This document shows, piece after piece, positions 6,691 through 15,567 of a stretch of 64,000 nt of DNA. The notes beneath the pieces were generated by a model that was given only the letters and a program-made list of their open reading frames with translations, was not told where the DNA came from and searched no databases. The position numbers and the translations under genes are program-made. Each line of letters begins with the position of its first letter. Position 1 is the stretch's first letter. Origin of the DNA: Treponema sp. (GTDB lineage Bacteria; Spirochaetota; Spirochaetia; Treponematales; Treponemataceae); NCBI GenBank assembly GCA_016287815.1, contig JAEEWW010000003.1, forward strand, positions 1 to 64,000, given 5' to 3'.

Positions 6691-7974
6691 ATGAAATTTA
6701 ACCGGATTTTTAATATATTTACATTCTGTTTACTCGTTTTTCTGGCTGGATTTGGGCTTGCCGGCTGCGCTGAAAAAAATAAAAATTCCGTTCAGGCTCA
6801 GAAATTTGCCGGTTCTGAAAGTGCGCCGGCGGACAATATTCCGCTGACAAAGGAATCATCATCTAAAGAAAAATCTTCAAAAGAAAGCGAGCATGTCCGT
6901 ATCTGCTCTTCCGTAAAAACCGTAAAAGATGAATACATTCCGCTTTTAAACACAAATGTTTTTATAAAGACTGACGGCAATAGTCACGGCGAAGAGCTTG
7001 CCGATAGAATCGAAAAAGAAATAATTTATTATCATAAATTATTTGATCAGTATCATTATTACTATGATGACAAAAACGAAGGAACGGTAAAAAATCTTGC
7101 AATTCTGAATGAACACATTGCGCTTGCCAGAAACTTTTCTGCTGAAAAAGAACTAGCCGAACTGTTAAAAAAAAGCCTTAATCTTATGGAACTTACAGGC
7201 TCCAGATTTAATATTTTTATAAATCCTGTTTTAGCTTTATATGACGGATTGTTTTCGCCTTTTCCTGTTGTGCGCAAAGACCCGGACAGTCAGAAAATAA
7301 AAGAAGCCTTAGAAAAAGTTTTAAGTGCTGAAAAGGCGAAAAAAATTATATCTTTCGATGAAAATCAAGTATGTTTTTATGGTTCTGATTTATCAGGACT
7401 TTCAATAAACTTCGGCGGAATTGCCAAAGGCTACGTTGCCGATAAAATCCTTGAAAAGTTTGGCGGAGAAAAGTTTATTTTAAGCCTCGGTTCAAGCACG
7501 ATTGTTTCCTGCGGCCGGACGGCAAAAATCGGAATTGCTTCTCCATATTACCGTACGCTCCCTCTTTTTCAGGTTAATCTTCCTGAAAAAATTGCCCTTT
7601 CAACGTCAAGTACAACAAATAATTATTATATTTCCGAAAGCGACGGAAAAACCGTGCGAAGCCACATAATAGACCCGGAAACCGGCTACAGCCAGAATTA
7701 TTATTGGGCTGTAATTGTCCTTTGCTCTGATGCCGCAGTTTCTGATGCTTTAAGCACTGGTCTTTTTAATATTGGCGAAATTTCAGAAATCATGCGTATA
7801 ATAAAGCAGGTTCGCGCAGAATACGGCTGTTTCCTGGAAGTGTGTTTTGTTAAAGATTTTTCTGCTGAAGATAAGCAGGTTACACTTTTGATGACAGAAG
7901 GTTTTGAACCTAATATAAATAAAGAATATGAAGGAATAGGAATTGCTGAATATAAAAAATTATCTGAAAATTAG
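6691..7974 (+). CDS. apbE: ApbE-type FAD:protein FMN transferase (lipoprotein)
   Basis: This enzyme transfers FMN from FAD to Thr/Ser of exported proteins; the Treponema pallidum member (Ftp) also hydrolyses FAD. The 427-residue protein starts with a signal peptide ending FGLAGC (Cys26 lipidated), so it works outside the cytoplasmic membrane where its likely substrate, the FMN-lipoprotein three genes earlier, is anchored. Family landmarks are INFGGIAKGYVADKIL, HIIDPETG, and VSDALSTGLFNIG with the Asp expected to bind Mg2+. It is longer than many ApbE proteins because of a charged low-complexity linker after the lipid anchor. I chose ATG 6691, not the upstream in-frame GTG at 6640, since that one lies inside the terminator hairpin. 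No Shine-Dalgarno precedes 6691. It overlaps the next gene by 32 bases. Confidence 0.9.
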   Translation: MKFNRIFNIFTFCLLVFLAGFGLAGCAEKNKNSVQAQKFAGSESAPADNIPLTKESSSKEKSSKESEHVRICSSVKTVKDEYIPLLNTNVFIKTDGNSHGEELADRIEKEIIYYHKLFDQYHYYYDDKNEGTVKNLAILNEHIALARNFSAEKELAELLKKSLNLMELTGSRFNIFINPVLALYDGLFSPFPVVRKDPDSQKIKEALEKVLSAEKAKKIISFDENQVCFYGSDLSGLSINFGGIAKGYVADKILEKFGGEKFILSLGSSTIVSCGRTAKIGIASPYYRTLPLFQVNLPEKIALSTSSTTNNYYISESDGKTVRSHIIDPETGYSQNYYWAVIVLCSDAAVSDALSTGLFNIGEISEIMRIIKQVRAEYGCFLEVCFVKDFSAEDKQVTLLMTEGFEPNINKEYEGIGIAEYKKLSEN

Positions 7975-8647
7975 TTTGATTTTGCTCCTCTTTGTTTCTT
8001 TTCTTTCCTGCAGGGAAAAGATGCCGAATGAAAAATCTTCTGATGCAACAAGTTCCATTTCGGCGTCTCAGGAAAAAACAAGTGAAAGCCCGTACAATGT
8101 TTTGCCAGTAAAAGAAAAAGCGGACAGCACTTTAATGAGTGAATCACCTGTTAATCCTTATAATATTGACGATTATCTTTTTCGTGATGACTGTCTTTAC
8201 ATTGATTTACGTTCTCCCGATTCTTTTTACAAAGAAGGGCATATTGCAGGTTTTACAAACATTCCTTTTTACGGATACCTTGCAGGGTTTCCGGGCAATA
8301 AAGCTTCTCTTTTTGAAATGAAAAAGTCCGAAGGAAAATATCTTGGAGATGCCGGAACTTTTTTTGAAAATTACGAAGAATCAGTTCAAATTATTTCAGA
8401 ACTCTTTCCTAAGAATAAAAAAATCATTGCTATTTCTACCGCTGGAGTTGAATCCTGTTATTTCTTAAATCTTTTGCTTCAGCTTGGCTATAACGGCGAA
8501 AATCTTTACAACGCCGGAAGTTTTACCAACGGAATGGGCAAAGATATTGCCTACAGGTCATACAAAAAAGCCCGTTTTCTTGTAAAGGGAATTGAACTTT
8601 CTGATACAAAAATAGAATACAGTTTTAAAGGTCTTACTAAAAAATAA
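7943..8647 (+). CDS. Rhodanese-like lipoprotein lacking the catalytic cysteine
   Basis: A paralogue of the protein at 5984-6613. It starts at a TTG inside the 3' end of apbE, has a lipoprotein signal (SFLSC) and a Ser/Glu-rich linker. The rhodanese-like domain follows, with LYIDLRSPDSFYKEGHI as the typical N-terminal motif. In the position of the CxxGxR loop it has STAGVES, so the persulfide-forming Cys is Ser and sulfurtransferase chemistry should be lost. The tail KIEYSFKGLTKK matches the paralogue's. A Cys (VESC) lies a few residues after the dead loop and could in principle substitute. I infer a binding, scaffold or sensing role. It directly precedes a response-regulator gene, 11 bases away, so it may be co-expressed with the YesN/YesM pair. 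Confidence 0.8.
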   Translation: MLNIKNYLKISLILLLFVSFLSCREKMPNEKSSDATSSISASQEKTSESPYNVLPVKEKADSTLMSESPVNPYNIDDYLFRDDCLYIDLRSPDSFYKEGHIAGFTNIPFYGYLAGFPGNKASLFEMKKSEGKYLGDAGTFFENYEESVQIISELFPKNKKIIAISTAGVESCYFLNLLLQLGYNGENLYNAGSFTNGMGKDIAYRSYKKARFLVKGIELSDTKIEYSFKGLTKK

Positions 8648-8658
8648 ATGGTGAGTGT

Positions 8659-10206
8659 ATGAAAGATAAAAAAATGACCGTTGCAATTTTAGATGATGAA
8701 ATCCACATTGTAAAACTTCTTGAAGCTCTTATTCCGTGGAATGAATTGAATTTTGAATACGCGGGAAATGCCCAGAACGGAATTGCAGGACTTGAACTGA
8801 TTGAAGCAAAAAAGCCGGATATCGTTATAACGGACATAAAAATGCCGGGAATGGACGGTCTTTCCCTTATTGCAAAGGTTTATGAAAATCTGCCTGATAC
8901 GGAATTCATAATATTAAGCGGATTCAGTCAGTTTGATTATGCTAAAAAAGCAATTGCATATAATGTAAAAAATTATCTTTTAAAACCTGTTAACAAAACA
9001 GAACTTTGCAATGCACTTGAAAAACTTAGCGAAACAAAGAAAAACCGCAATGAAGAAATTCAAATCATACAGGAAAATGAAGAACAGAAAAAAAACAGGC
9101 ACTTTGAAGAACTTTTGCTTGGTATGTCTGATGCACCTGCGATTCAAAACACTCAGCCGTATAATCTGTGCCTTGTAAAAATCGATTCAACAGAAAACTC
9201 AATTTCCAATGAATTATATAAACTTATCCATGAAAAAATCATGCTTATACTAAAGCGCCATAAACTTAATTTTTCTGTTTATCTGAAAGACGATATTGTG
9301 GTTTTTCTTCTTCTGAAAAATGATTTTTCTAAAGAAAGTGAAGAGCAGCTTGCCAATCAGCTAAATCAGATATATTTTGATTTTCAGCAGATAAATACGC
9401 TTTTTCCGCAGCTTATTTTTACTTTTATAGAAAGTGGCAGAACTTCTGAACGCCTTAATATAACGTATCAAAAACTTTTGCAGACGATTCCGTTCAGACG
9501 CTGCAGCAGTTCAAGTCATCTTTTAAAAATGCATGAAAAATCAGTTTTTTTTAATAAAGCTGAAGCTGACTTTGAAAAATGGACTAAATGGGCACAGAAA
9601 ATTTTAGACAGCATGAGCTTAAAAGTTGCAGAAAAAGGAATTGATGATTTTCTTAAAAAATACAGTTTTTTAAATCCTGAAGAAAAAGAAAACCTTTTTG
9701 TAAAATCTGCAAGAATTGTTTCGGTACAGGCTGAAAGCCGCGGACAAAAAGGACTTGAATGGTTTGATTCAAAACTTACAGCAGCATTGAAACTTGCATT
9801 TTCGTCAGAAGAACTTGAGCGGCGTTTTAAAGCACTTTTGCTGGAATTTTTTGAATCTTATTTTGAAAACATAAAAAAGGATACGATTCGGCCTGTCCGT
9901 CTTGCAGATTCTTACATGCTCGAACATTATTCCGATTATGATATTTCGCTTGAAAAAGTTGCAGAAATAGTCGGACTTACGCCGCCATATTTTTCAAGCC
10001 TGTACAAAAAAGAAAAAAAATCAGGGTTTCTTGAAAGCCTTACAGAAGTCAGGATAAAAAAAGCAAGGGAACTTTTGCAGAATACAAATGAAACCGTTGC
10101 AAAAATTGCTTCTTCCGTAGGTTATTCGGACATAAAATATTTTGGTAAAATCTTTAAAAAGGTTACGGGAATTACGCCAAATGAATTCAGACAATTCTAC
10201 AGTTAA
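8659..10206 (+). CDS. YesN-type response regulator (REC + AraC HTH)
   Basis: The 515-residue cytoplasmic regulator has an N-terminal receiver domain with the acidic pocket at LDDE, phospho-acceptor Asp59 in VITDIKMPGMDG and Lys109 in LLKP. A long middle region resembles the linker of YesN-like proteins, and the C-terminal 100 residues hold two AraC-type helix-turn-helices (SLEKVAEIVGLTPPYFSSLYKK and KIASSVGYSDIKYFGKIFKK). Such regulators activate sugar-transport operons. Its partner kinase overlaps by 26 bases downstream and a sugar ABC importer follows, so that importer is the likely target. The ribosome site is GGTGAG, and the upstream gene ends 11 bases earlier. Confidence 0.9.
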   Translation: MKDKKMTVAILDDEIHIVKLLEALIPWNELNFEYAGNAQNGIAGLELIEAKKPDIVITDIKMPGMDGLSLIAKVYENLPDTEFIILSGFSQFDYAKKAIAYNVKNYLLKPVNKTELCNALEKLSETKKNRNEEIQIIQENEEQKKNRHFEELLLGMSDAPAIQNTQPYNLCLVKIDSTENSISNELYKLIHEKIMLILKRHKLNFSVYLKDDIVVFLLLKNDFSKESEEQLANQLNQIYFDFQQINTLFPQLIFTFIESGRTSERLNITYQKLLQTIPFRRCSSSSHLLKMHEKSVFFNKAEADFEKWTKWAQKILDSMSLKVAEKGIDDFLKKYSFLNPEEKENLFVKSARIVSVQAESRGQKGLEWFDSKLTAALKLAFSSEELERRFKALLLEFFESYFENIKKDTIRPVRLADSYMLEHYSDYDISLEKVAEIVGLTPPYFSSLYKKEKKSGFLESLTEVRIKKARELLQNTNETVAKIASSVGYSDIKYFGKIFKKVTGITPNEFRQFYS

Positions 10207-11242
10207 AAATAAAAAATCGCTGAATCTTATCCCTCTTTTGTTTATTGTTCTTGCAGTTTCCATGCTTTCAAACATTGTTTTATGTGCAGGAATCCTGCTG
10301 TTTGCCAGAGAAAAAATTGGTATCTGTTTTGCATTGCTTTCAGCTTTGCAGATTGTTTTATTCAGTTTTCTGCTTATATTTATTTATGATTTTAAAAAAA
10401 CAGAACGGCTTACGCAGTTTTATATTGACGGTAATGGGGATGAAAGCCTTAGGCTTATAAAGCTTCCGTATTCCAAAGGTTTTTATTCTCTTTTGACTTT
10501 GCAGAAAAAACGCAGTGAAGAAATTTTGTTTGAAGAGAACCGCCGCCAATCACAATATCTGGCTTTACAGAATCAGATAAATCCGCATTTTCTTTACAAT
10601 ACGCTGGAAGCAATCCGTTCGGAAGCATTGATTGGCGGCTTAAACGGCGTTGCAGATATGTGCGAAACTCTTGCAAATTATTTCCGCTATACAATCAGTA
10701 AGACATCTTCTCTTGTAACGCTTGCTGATGAAATTCGTAACGTTCAGGATTATTTCAAAATCCAGCAGTTCCGCTTTGGCGGAAGAATCAAGCTTGAAAT
10801 AAATGTTCCTTTGGATGGCGAATTAAGTTTTTACCGTATGCCAAAACTAATTTTGCAGCCCATTGTAGAAAATGCAGTGATTCACGGGCTTGAAAGCCAG
10901 TTGAACGGCGGAACTATAAAAATTGGAGCCAGAACATCGGAAGAAAATTTTTATATTACGATTGAAGATAACGGCAAAGGAATGACAGAAAACGAGCTTG
11001 TAGAAATTAACAGAAATCTTGGAAATCCTTCTTCGGTAAAAAAAGAAAAAAAACACGTCGAAAAAAAGCATGAAGAGAAAAAACACGGCGGAATTGCCAT
11101 AATAAATGTAAACGAGCGTTTGCAGCTTCTGTACGGTTCAAAATACGGTTTAACCTATTACAGCATGACGCAGATTGGAACTACAGTTGAAATTTGCCTG
11201 CCACGCTTTCCGGACGCAAGTTTTTTAGACAGCGGACAATAA
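10181..11242 (+). CDS. YesM/LytS-type sensor histidine kinase without large sensor domain
   Basis: The start at ATG 10181 (MNSDNSTV) gives 353 residues and overlaps the regulator gene by 26 bases. Two membrane helices (about residues 15-45 and 50-72) are separated by only a few residues, so there is no periplasmic sensor domain. The His_kinase domain follows with the phospho-acceptor motif QINPHFLYNTLE, then an HATPase_c domain with ENAVIHG (N-box), EDNGKGM (G1) and GGIAIINV (G2). Between G1 and G2, in the ATP lid, there is a Lys/His/Glu insert made of a 15-base tandem repeat (11048-11092). With no sensor domain, the signal must come through a partner, perhaps the adjacent importer or its binding protein. 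Confidence 0.88.
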   Translation: MNSDNSTVKNKKSLNLIPLLFIVLAVSMLSNIVLCAGILLFAREKIGICFALLSALQIVLFSFLLIFIYDFKKTERLTQFYIDGNGDESLRLIKLPYSKGFYSLLTLQKKRSEEILFEENRRQSQYLALQNQINPHFLYNTLEAIRSEALIGGLNGVADMCETLANYFRYTISKTSSLVTLADEIRNVQDYFKIQQFRFGGRIKLEINVPLDGELSFYRMPKLILQPIVENAVIHGLESQLNGGTIKIGARTSEENFYITIEDNGKGMTENELVEINRNLGNPSSVKKEKKHVEKKHEEKKHGGIAIINVNERLQLLYGSKYGLTYYSMTQIGTTVEICLPRFPDASFLDSGQ

Positions 11243-11288
11243 TTGTGCAGGCAAAAATTGCGAAAACAATAAATGGCAAGCAAAAAAT

Positions 11289-12791
11289 ATGCAGAATGAA
11301 TATAGCGAAAATACAGAAAAACATGACTCTCACCAAAAAACACTAAAATTACCGAAAGAAAATTTAGTGCTGCGGCATGTTTCTTTTTCTGAAAACACCA
11401 CTATAGAATTGAATGAAGTAAATCTTTCTATTTTTTCAGGCGATATTTTGGGGCTTATTTCTCTTGATAATCAGGGACTGGAAACTCTTATTTCAGTTAT
11501 TATGAAAAATCAGATTCTTGACCACGGAAGCATTTATTACCGCGGGAAAGAAGTTTCAAGTTCTATTTTTTGCAGCCATGAAGTAAATAAGATAACTCTT
11601 GTAGATTCTTCCAGTAAACTTATTCCAGCTTTGAATATTTCTGACAATTTCTTTTTTATTAAAGGTCGAAGTCCGCATTTTGTTCAAAGAAAAAAACAGC
11701 GCATGCTGATTCAAAGGATTTTTGCGCAATATGGAATCGGTTTTGACGGGAGCGAATATCCGGCAGCTCTTTCCAAGCTTGAACGCTGTGAGGTTGAAAT
11801 AATAAAGGCTGTAACTTTAGGCGTAAAAGTTATAATCCTGCGCGATCCTTCTTCTTTTTTATCGCCAAAAGAAGTAAGCCTTTTGAATAAACTTATAAAA
11901 ACAATAGCCTTTGAAAGTTCCGTTTCTTTTATTTACCTATGCAATCATCACAGAGAAATTTTATTGTATTGTAACAGACTTGCAATAATGGCTCATGGGA
12001 CTATCATCCTGCAAAAAAACTGTTGTGACGTTACTGAAGAAATGATGGCGGTTGTAAGTCAGGATGCATTAAAATCCATGATCGGGCTTCCTAAGACACG
12101 GCCAGCGAATACAGTTGAAAACATTATTCAGATAAAAAATTCAGGCGGTTCTTTGATAGAAGTTAACAAAGGAGAATGTGCCGTTATTCTGGATTTAGAC
12201 AATAAGGTTGTTCCGGAAATAAAAAAAGCATTGTTTTCTAAAAGAAAAACAAGATATTCGATAAAAATTTGTGGAGAGGATGCATATAAAAATTGTCTTT
12301 TGTGGTCATTTTTGCCATTAAATTCGCTTTCTACATCACTTTTTTACAGTATGAGCTATGTGGATAATCTTCTTTTAAAAAAATGGAATTCATCATATTC
12401 TAATTTCTGGCGTAAGAAAAAGTATAAAAAGGCAATTGCTGCTGAATATCGCCAGATTTGCGGAGATGCAATAGATGCGCCTGATTTGTACAGGCTTTCA
12501 GCCGATGAGCTGATTCAGCTTATTTATCAGCGGATTCTGCTTGAAAAACCAAAGGCAGTTTTTCTTGTTCAGCCTTTTTTCCGTATGGATATGTATCAGC
12601 GCGTAAAAATTCTTGAATATATTTCGATGCTGAAAAAGCAGGGAATTGCGGTTGTAATTCTTGCAATTTCACTTTCGGATTCATTGCAGGTTGCTTCCCG
12701 CCTTATCCTTATGCAGAACCATAAAATCTTAGATATCTTTAATTCAGATGAATTTGAAAAAGCTGCAAAATACGGGCTTGTACTGAAATAA
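11289..12791 (+). CDS. Degenerate RbsA/MglA-like double ABC protein (pseudo-ATPase)
   Basis: The 500-residue protein keeps the two-domain outline of sugar-importer ATPases such as the RbsA-type protein 175 bases downstream, but has lost the catalytic motifs. In domain 1 the Walker A site reads SLDNQGLET (58-66) where GENGAGKST is expected, the signature is LSKLER, and Walker B is VIILRDPSS with Arg in place of Asp. In domain 2 the Walker B region is VFLVQPFFRMD (424-434) against VIFDEPTRGID in the intact protein: Asp is Val and Glu is Gln. The length and intact frame argue against a pseudogene; selection seems to preserve the fold without hydrolysis. Its place between the kinase and the importer suggests a coupling or regulatory subunit. 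That role is inference. Confidence 0.75.
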   Translation: MQNEYSENTEKHDSHQKTLKLPKENLVLRHVSFSENTTIELNEVNLSIFSGDILGLISLDNQGLETLISVIMKNQILDHGSIYYRGKEVSSSIFCSHEVNKITLVDSSSKLIPALNISDNFFFIKGRSPHFVQRKKQRMLIQRIFAQYGIGFDGSEYPAALSKLERCEVEIIKAVTLGVKVIILRDPSSFLSPKEVSLLNKLIKTIAFESSVSFIYLCNHHREILLYCNRLAIMAHGTIILQKNCCDVTEEMMAVVSQDALKSMIGLPKTRPANTVENIIQIKNSGGSLIEVNKGECAVILDLDNKVVPEIKKALFSKRKTRYSIKICGEDAYKNCLLWSFLPLNSLSTSLFYSMSYVDNLLLKKWNSSYSNFWRKKKYKKAIAAEYRQICGDAIDAPDLYRLSADELIQLIYQRILLEKPKAVFLVQPFFRMDMYQRVKILEYISMLKKQGIAVVILAISLSDSLQVASRLILMQNHKILDIFNSDEFEKAAKYGLVLK

Positions 12792-12859
12792 TGCAAAAAT
12801 CGTAAAATTTTCCCCCATAATCAAAAAAACTTCTCACTTTGCAGAATGAATTTTCGGAC

Positions 12860-12905
12860 TTAGACTTTGAATATCTTGTAAGAAAACGACGGAACTTAAG
12901 TCTAA
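12860..12905. other. Inverted repeat upstream of the sugar ATPase gene
   Basis: TTAGACTT (12860-12867) and AAGTCTAA (12898-12905) are perfect inverted copies separated by 30 bases, in the 175-bp gap before the importer operon. The repeat could be an operator for the adjacent AraC-type regulator or a leader hairpin; nothing in the sequence decides between the two. Confidence 0.35.
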
Positions 12906-12966
12906 TTTGGCTAACGCCGCCTCCTTGTTACTTATTTTCCATCGTTTTTACAGGATAAAAAACTAA

Positions 12967-14508
12967 ATGGAGCGATTTTTTAATATGGCAGAAACCATTG
13001 TAAAAATGGAACATATTTCAAAAACTTTTCCTGGCGTAAAGGCTTTGGACGATGTAAGTTTTGAACTTAAAGCCGGAGAAGTTATGGCTCTGCTGGGCGA
13101 AAACGGAGCCGGAAAATCAACTCTGGTAAAAATCCTTTCAGGAGTTTATCAGCGTGACAGCGGTACAATAAATATTATGGGCGATGAGCTTGAAACCGTT
13201 ACACCGAATATAGCGCGGCAGTATGGTGTTGCAATAATTCATCAGGAACTTAACATGTGCCAGCATCTTACCGTTGCAGAAAATATTTTTCTCGGTCGCG
13301 AAGAAATCAGCCATGGAGTTTTGCTTGATAACAAGACAATGAACGCGAGGGCAAAGAAAGTTCTTGATTCATTGAGCATTGACCTTGATCCAGAAACTCT
13401 TGTAGGTGATCTGGCAGTTTCAAAACAGCAGATGGTAGAAATTGCAAAAGCCCTTTCTGTTGACGCAAAAATTCTTATTATGGACGAACCGACAAGTGCC
13501 CTTACAGAAAAGGAAATTGAAGAACTTTTCAGAATCATAAATGATTTAAAGGCAACCGGCGTTGGAATTGTTTATATTTCTCATCGTCTGGAAGAATTAA
13601 AGCACATAGTTGACCGCGTAACGATAATGCGTGACGGTCAGTTTATTACAAGCGGAAATTTTTCTGACTTTACAATGGATAATATCATTTCTGCTATGGT
13701 TGGCCGCGAAATTCAGGAGAAGTTTCCGCATGTAAAAACAGAACCTGCAGAAGTTATTATGGAAGTTGTAAACCTTAGTGCAGGAACAAATGGCAGAAAC
13801 GGGACCAAGGTAGACAATGTTTCCTTTACGGTTCGCAAAGGTGAAATATTGGGAATCGCAGGACTTATGGGAGCCGGCAGAACGGAAACAACCCGTGCTA
13901 TTTTTGGAGTTGATAAAAAAGACGACGGTAGAATCTATTTGAACGGGCAGGAAGTTCAGATAGATTGTCCCGGGGATGCAATAAAATGCGGAATTGTACT
14001 TGCTCCTGAAGACCGCAGAAAAGACGGACTTTGTACCAAGCTGCCTGTTCGGGAAAATATTGCTTTACCAAACCTTGATTTTCTTGCCAATAAACTTGGC
14101 ATTGTAAATAAAAAAGCAGAAAAGCTTCTTGTGCAGAAAGCTGTAGAAAGTTTCTGCATAAAATTACCTAGCGCAGAAGTAAATGCTGCTTCTCTTTCGG
14201 GCGGAAACCAGCAGAAAGTTGTTGTTGCAAAATGGCTTTCCAGAAAAAGCAATGTAGTTATTTTTGATGAACCGACACGAGGTATAGATGTTGGTGCAAA
14301 AGTTGAAATTTATCAGCTGATGAATCAGCTTAAAGAGCAGGGAATAGGAGTTGTTTTTGTTTCTTCAGAACTGCCTGAAATTCTTGGAATGTCAGACAGG
14401 ATTCTTGTAATGTGCAACGGACGCATTACAGGTGAATTAAGCCGTGAAGAAGCAACCCAGGAAGCAATTCTTAAATTGGCTACAAGATTTGAAAAAAAGG
14501 TAGGATGA
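12967..14508 (+). CDS. Sugar ABC importer ATP-binding protein (RbsA/MglA type)
   Basis: This energises uptake of a monosaccharide by the CUT2 family importer encoded with it. It has 513 residues and two ABC domains. Domain 1 is fully active in motif: LLGENGAGKST, ILIMDEPTSALTEKE, and the divergent signature LAVSKQQ usual in this family. Domain 2 has GLMGAGRTET as Walker A, the LSGGNQQK signature and VVIFDEPTRGIDV. The start could be 12967 or, more in line with family N-termini, 12985 (MAETIVKME); both have similar weak ribosome sites. The stop overlaps the permease start (ATGA). The substrate cannot be told from the ATPase; ribose, galactose or xylose are possible. Confidence 0.92.
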   Translation: MERFFNMAETIVKMEHISKTFPGVKALDDVSFELKAGEVMALLGENGAGKSTLVKILSGVYQRDSGTINIMGDELETVTPNIARQYGVAIIHQELNMCQHLTVAENIFLGREEISHGVLLDNKTMNARAKKVLDSLSIDLDPETLVGDLAVSKQQMVEIAKALSVDAKILIMDEPTSALTEKEIEELFRIINDLKATGVGIVYISHRLEELKHIVDRVTIMRDGQFITSGNFSDFTMDNIISAMVGREIQEKFPHVKTEPAEVIMEVVNLSAGTNGRNGTKVDNVSFTVRKGEILGIAGLMGAGRTETTRAIFGVDKKDDGRIYLNGQEVQIDCPGDAIKCGIVLAPEDRRKDGLCTKLPVRENIALPNLDFLANKLGIVNKKAEKLLVQKAVESFCIKLPSAEVNAASLSGGNQQKVVVAKWLSRKSNVVIFDEPTRGIDVGAKVEIYQLMNQLKEQGIGVVFVSSELPEILGMSDRILVMCNGRITGELSREEATQEAILKLATRFEKKVG

Positions 14509-15515
14509 AAATGAAGTCTAAATTACAATCATCAATTAAAAAACTGCTTTCAGTTCGCGGAATGGGGCAGGTACTTACAGTTACAGTCGGCTTGATTGTT
14601 CTTTGCGTTGTTTTTGGAATATTAAATCCAACATTCTTTTCAGGCCGCAACATGAATAATCTTTTGCGCCAGATTGCACCGATTCTTCTTATTGGAATTG
14701 GACAAAGCTATGTGTTGATTACAGGTAACATTGACCTTTCAATAGGTTCTGTTGTCGGTATGTCTACAATGATCAGCGCAACCCTTATGACAAAGGGAAT
14801 GAATCCGTGGCTTGCAGTATTCATCACTTTGGTGTGCTGCCTTTTAGTCGGTCTTACTAACGGACTTTTAGTTGCCGGCTGTAAGCTTCCGCCTTTTATC
14901 GGAACATTGGGAACAATGACCATTGCCCGTGGAATTGCGCAGATTGCAAACGGAAATTACAACACAGACAGTATTGGAAAAGCAGCTGAAGGATTCAGAA
15001 ACTTCTTTTACTATGACAAACTGCTCGGATTGTATTCTACAGTATGGATGGCAATAATTCTTTGGGCATTCTTTAATTTTATTCTTTCCCGTACACGTTC
15101 AGGCCGGCATATTTATGCAATCGGTTCTAATGCGGAAGCTTCAAAACTTTCCGGCGTAAACATCTTGAAGACAACAATGAAAGCTTATCTTGTTGCGTCT
15201 TTCTGTTCATGTGTTGTAGGACTTATTCAATGCGCTTCTGCCGGAATGGGCGCCATGGATGCAGGTAACGGATATGAACTGTACGCGGTTGCAGCTTCGG
15301 TAATAGGCGGGGTTTCAACACTTGGCGGACAGGGAATTTTACTTGGTACTGTAATAGGGGCTGCAATTTGGGGAGTTTTACAGAACGGCTTGCAGTTTGC
15401 AGGTGCGCCTGTTGCTATAAGAAACATTGTTATTGGAATTATCGTTGTAGTTTCTGTATTGCTGGATGTTGTTGTCCGCAGCGGAAAGAAAATCAAATTA
15501 AGCAAAAAAAGCTGA
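14505..15515 (+). CDS. Sugar ABC importer permease (RbsC type)
   Basis: The 336-residue integral membrane protein has about eight to ten hydrophobic segments. It carries the RbsC/XylH-family landmarks: LLIGIGQSYVLITGNIDLSIG in the first third, RTRSGRHIYAIGSNAEASKLSGV in the cytoplasmic loop that contacts the ATPase, and ASVIGGVSTLGGQG near the C-terminus. A single gene implies a homodimeric pore, as in CUT2 importers. The start overlaps the ATPase stop by four bases; an alternative ATG lies two codons later at 14511. It is translated with the ATPase gene, and the binding-protein gene follows 52 bases later with its own strong ribosome site. Confidence 0.92.
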   Translation: MKMKSKLQSSIKKLLSVRGMGQVLTVTVGLIVLCVVFGILNPTFFSGRNMNNLLRQIAPILLIGIGQSYVLITGNIDLSIGSVVGMSTMISATLMTKGMNPWLAVFITLVCCLLVGLTNGLLVAGCKLPPFIGTLGTMTIARGIAQIANGNYNTDSIGKAAEGFRNFFYYDKLLGLYSTVWMAIILWAFFNFILSRTRSGRHIYAIGSNAEASKLSGVNILKTTMKAYLVASFCSCVVGLIQCASAGMGAMDAGNGYELYAVAASVIGGVSTLGGQGILLGTVIGAAIWGVLQNGLQFAGAPVAIRNIVIGIIVVVSVLLDVVVRSGKKIKLSKKS

Positions 15516-15567
15516 AAAAAAGTCAGCATATAAATAGAAAAGAATCATAGAAAAGGAGGATTAATCT

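Noticed and set aside
12792..12966. Riboswitch upstream of the RbsA-type gene
   Set aside because: Only one inverted repeat is present, and no known aptamer motif matches by eye.
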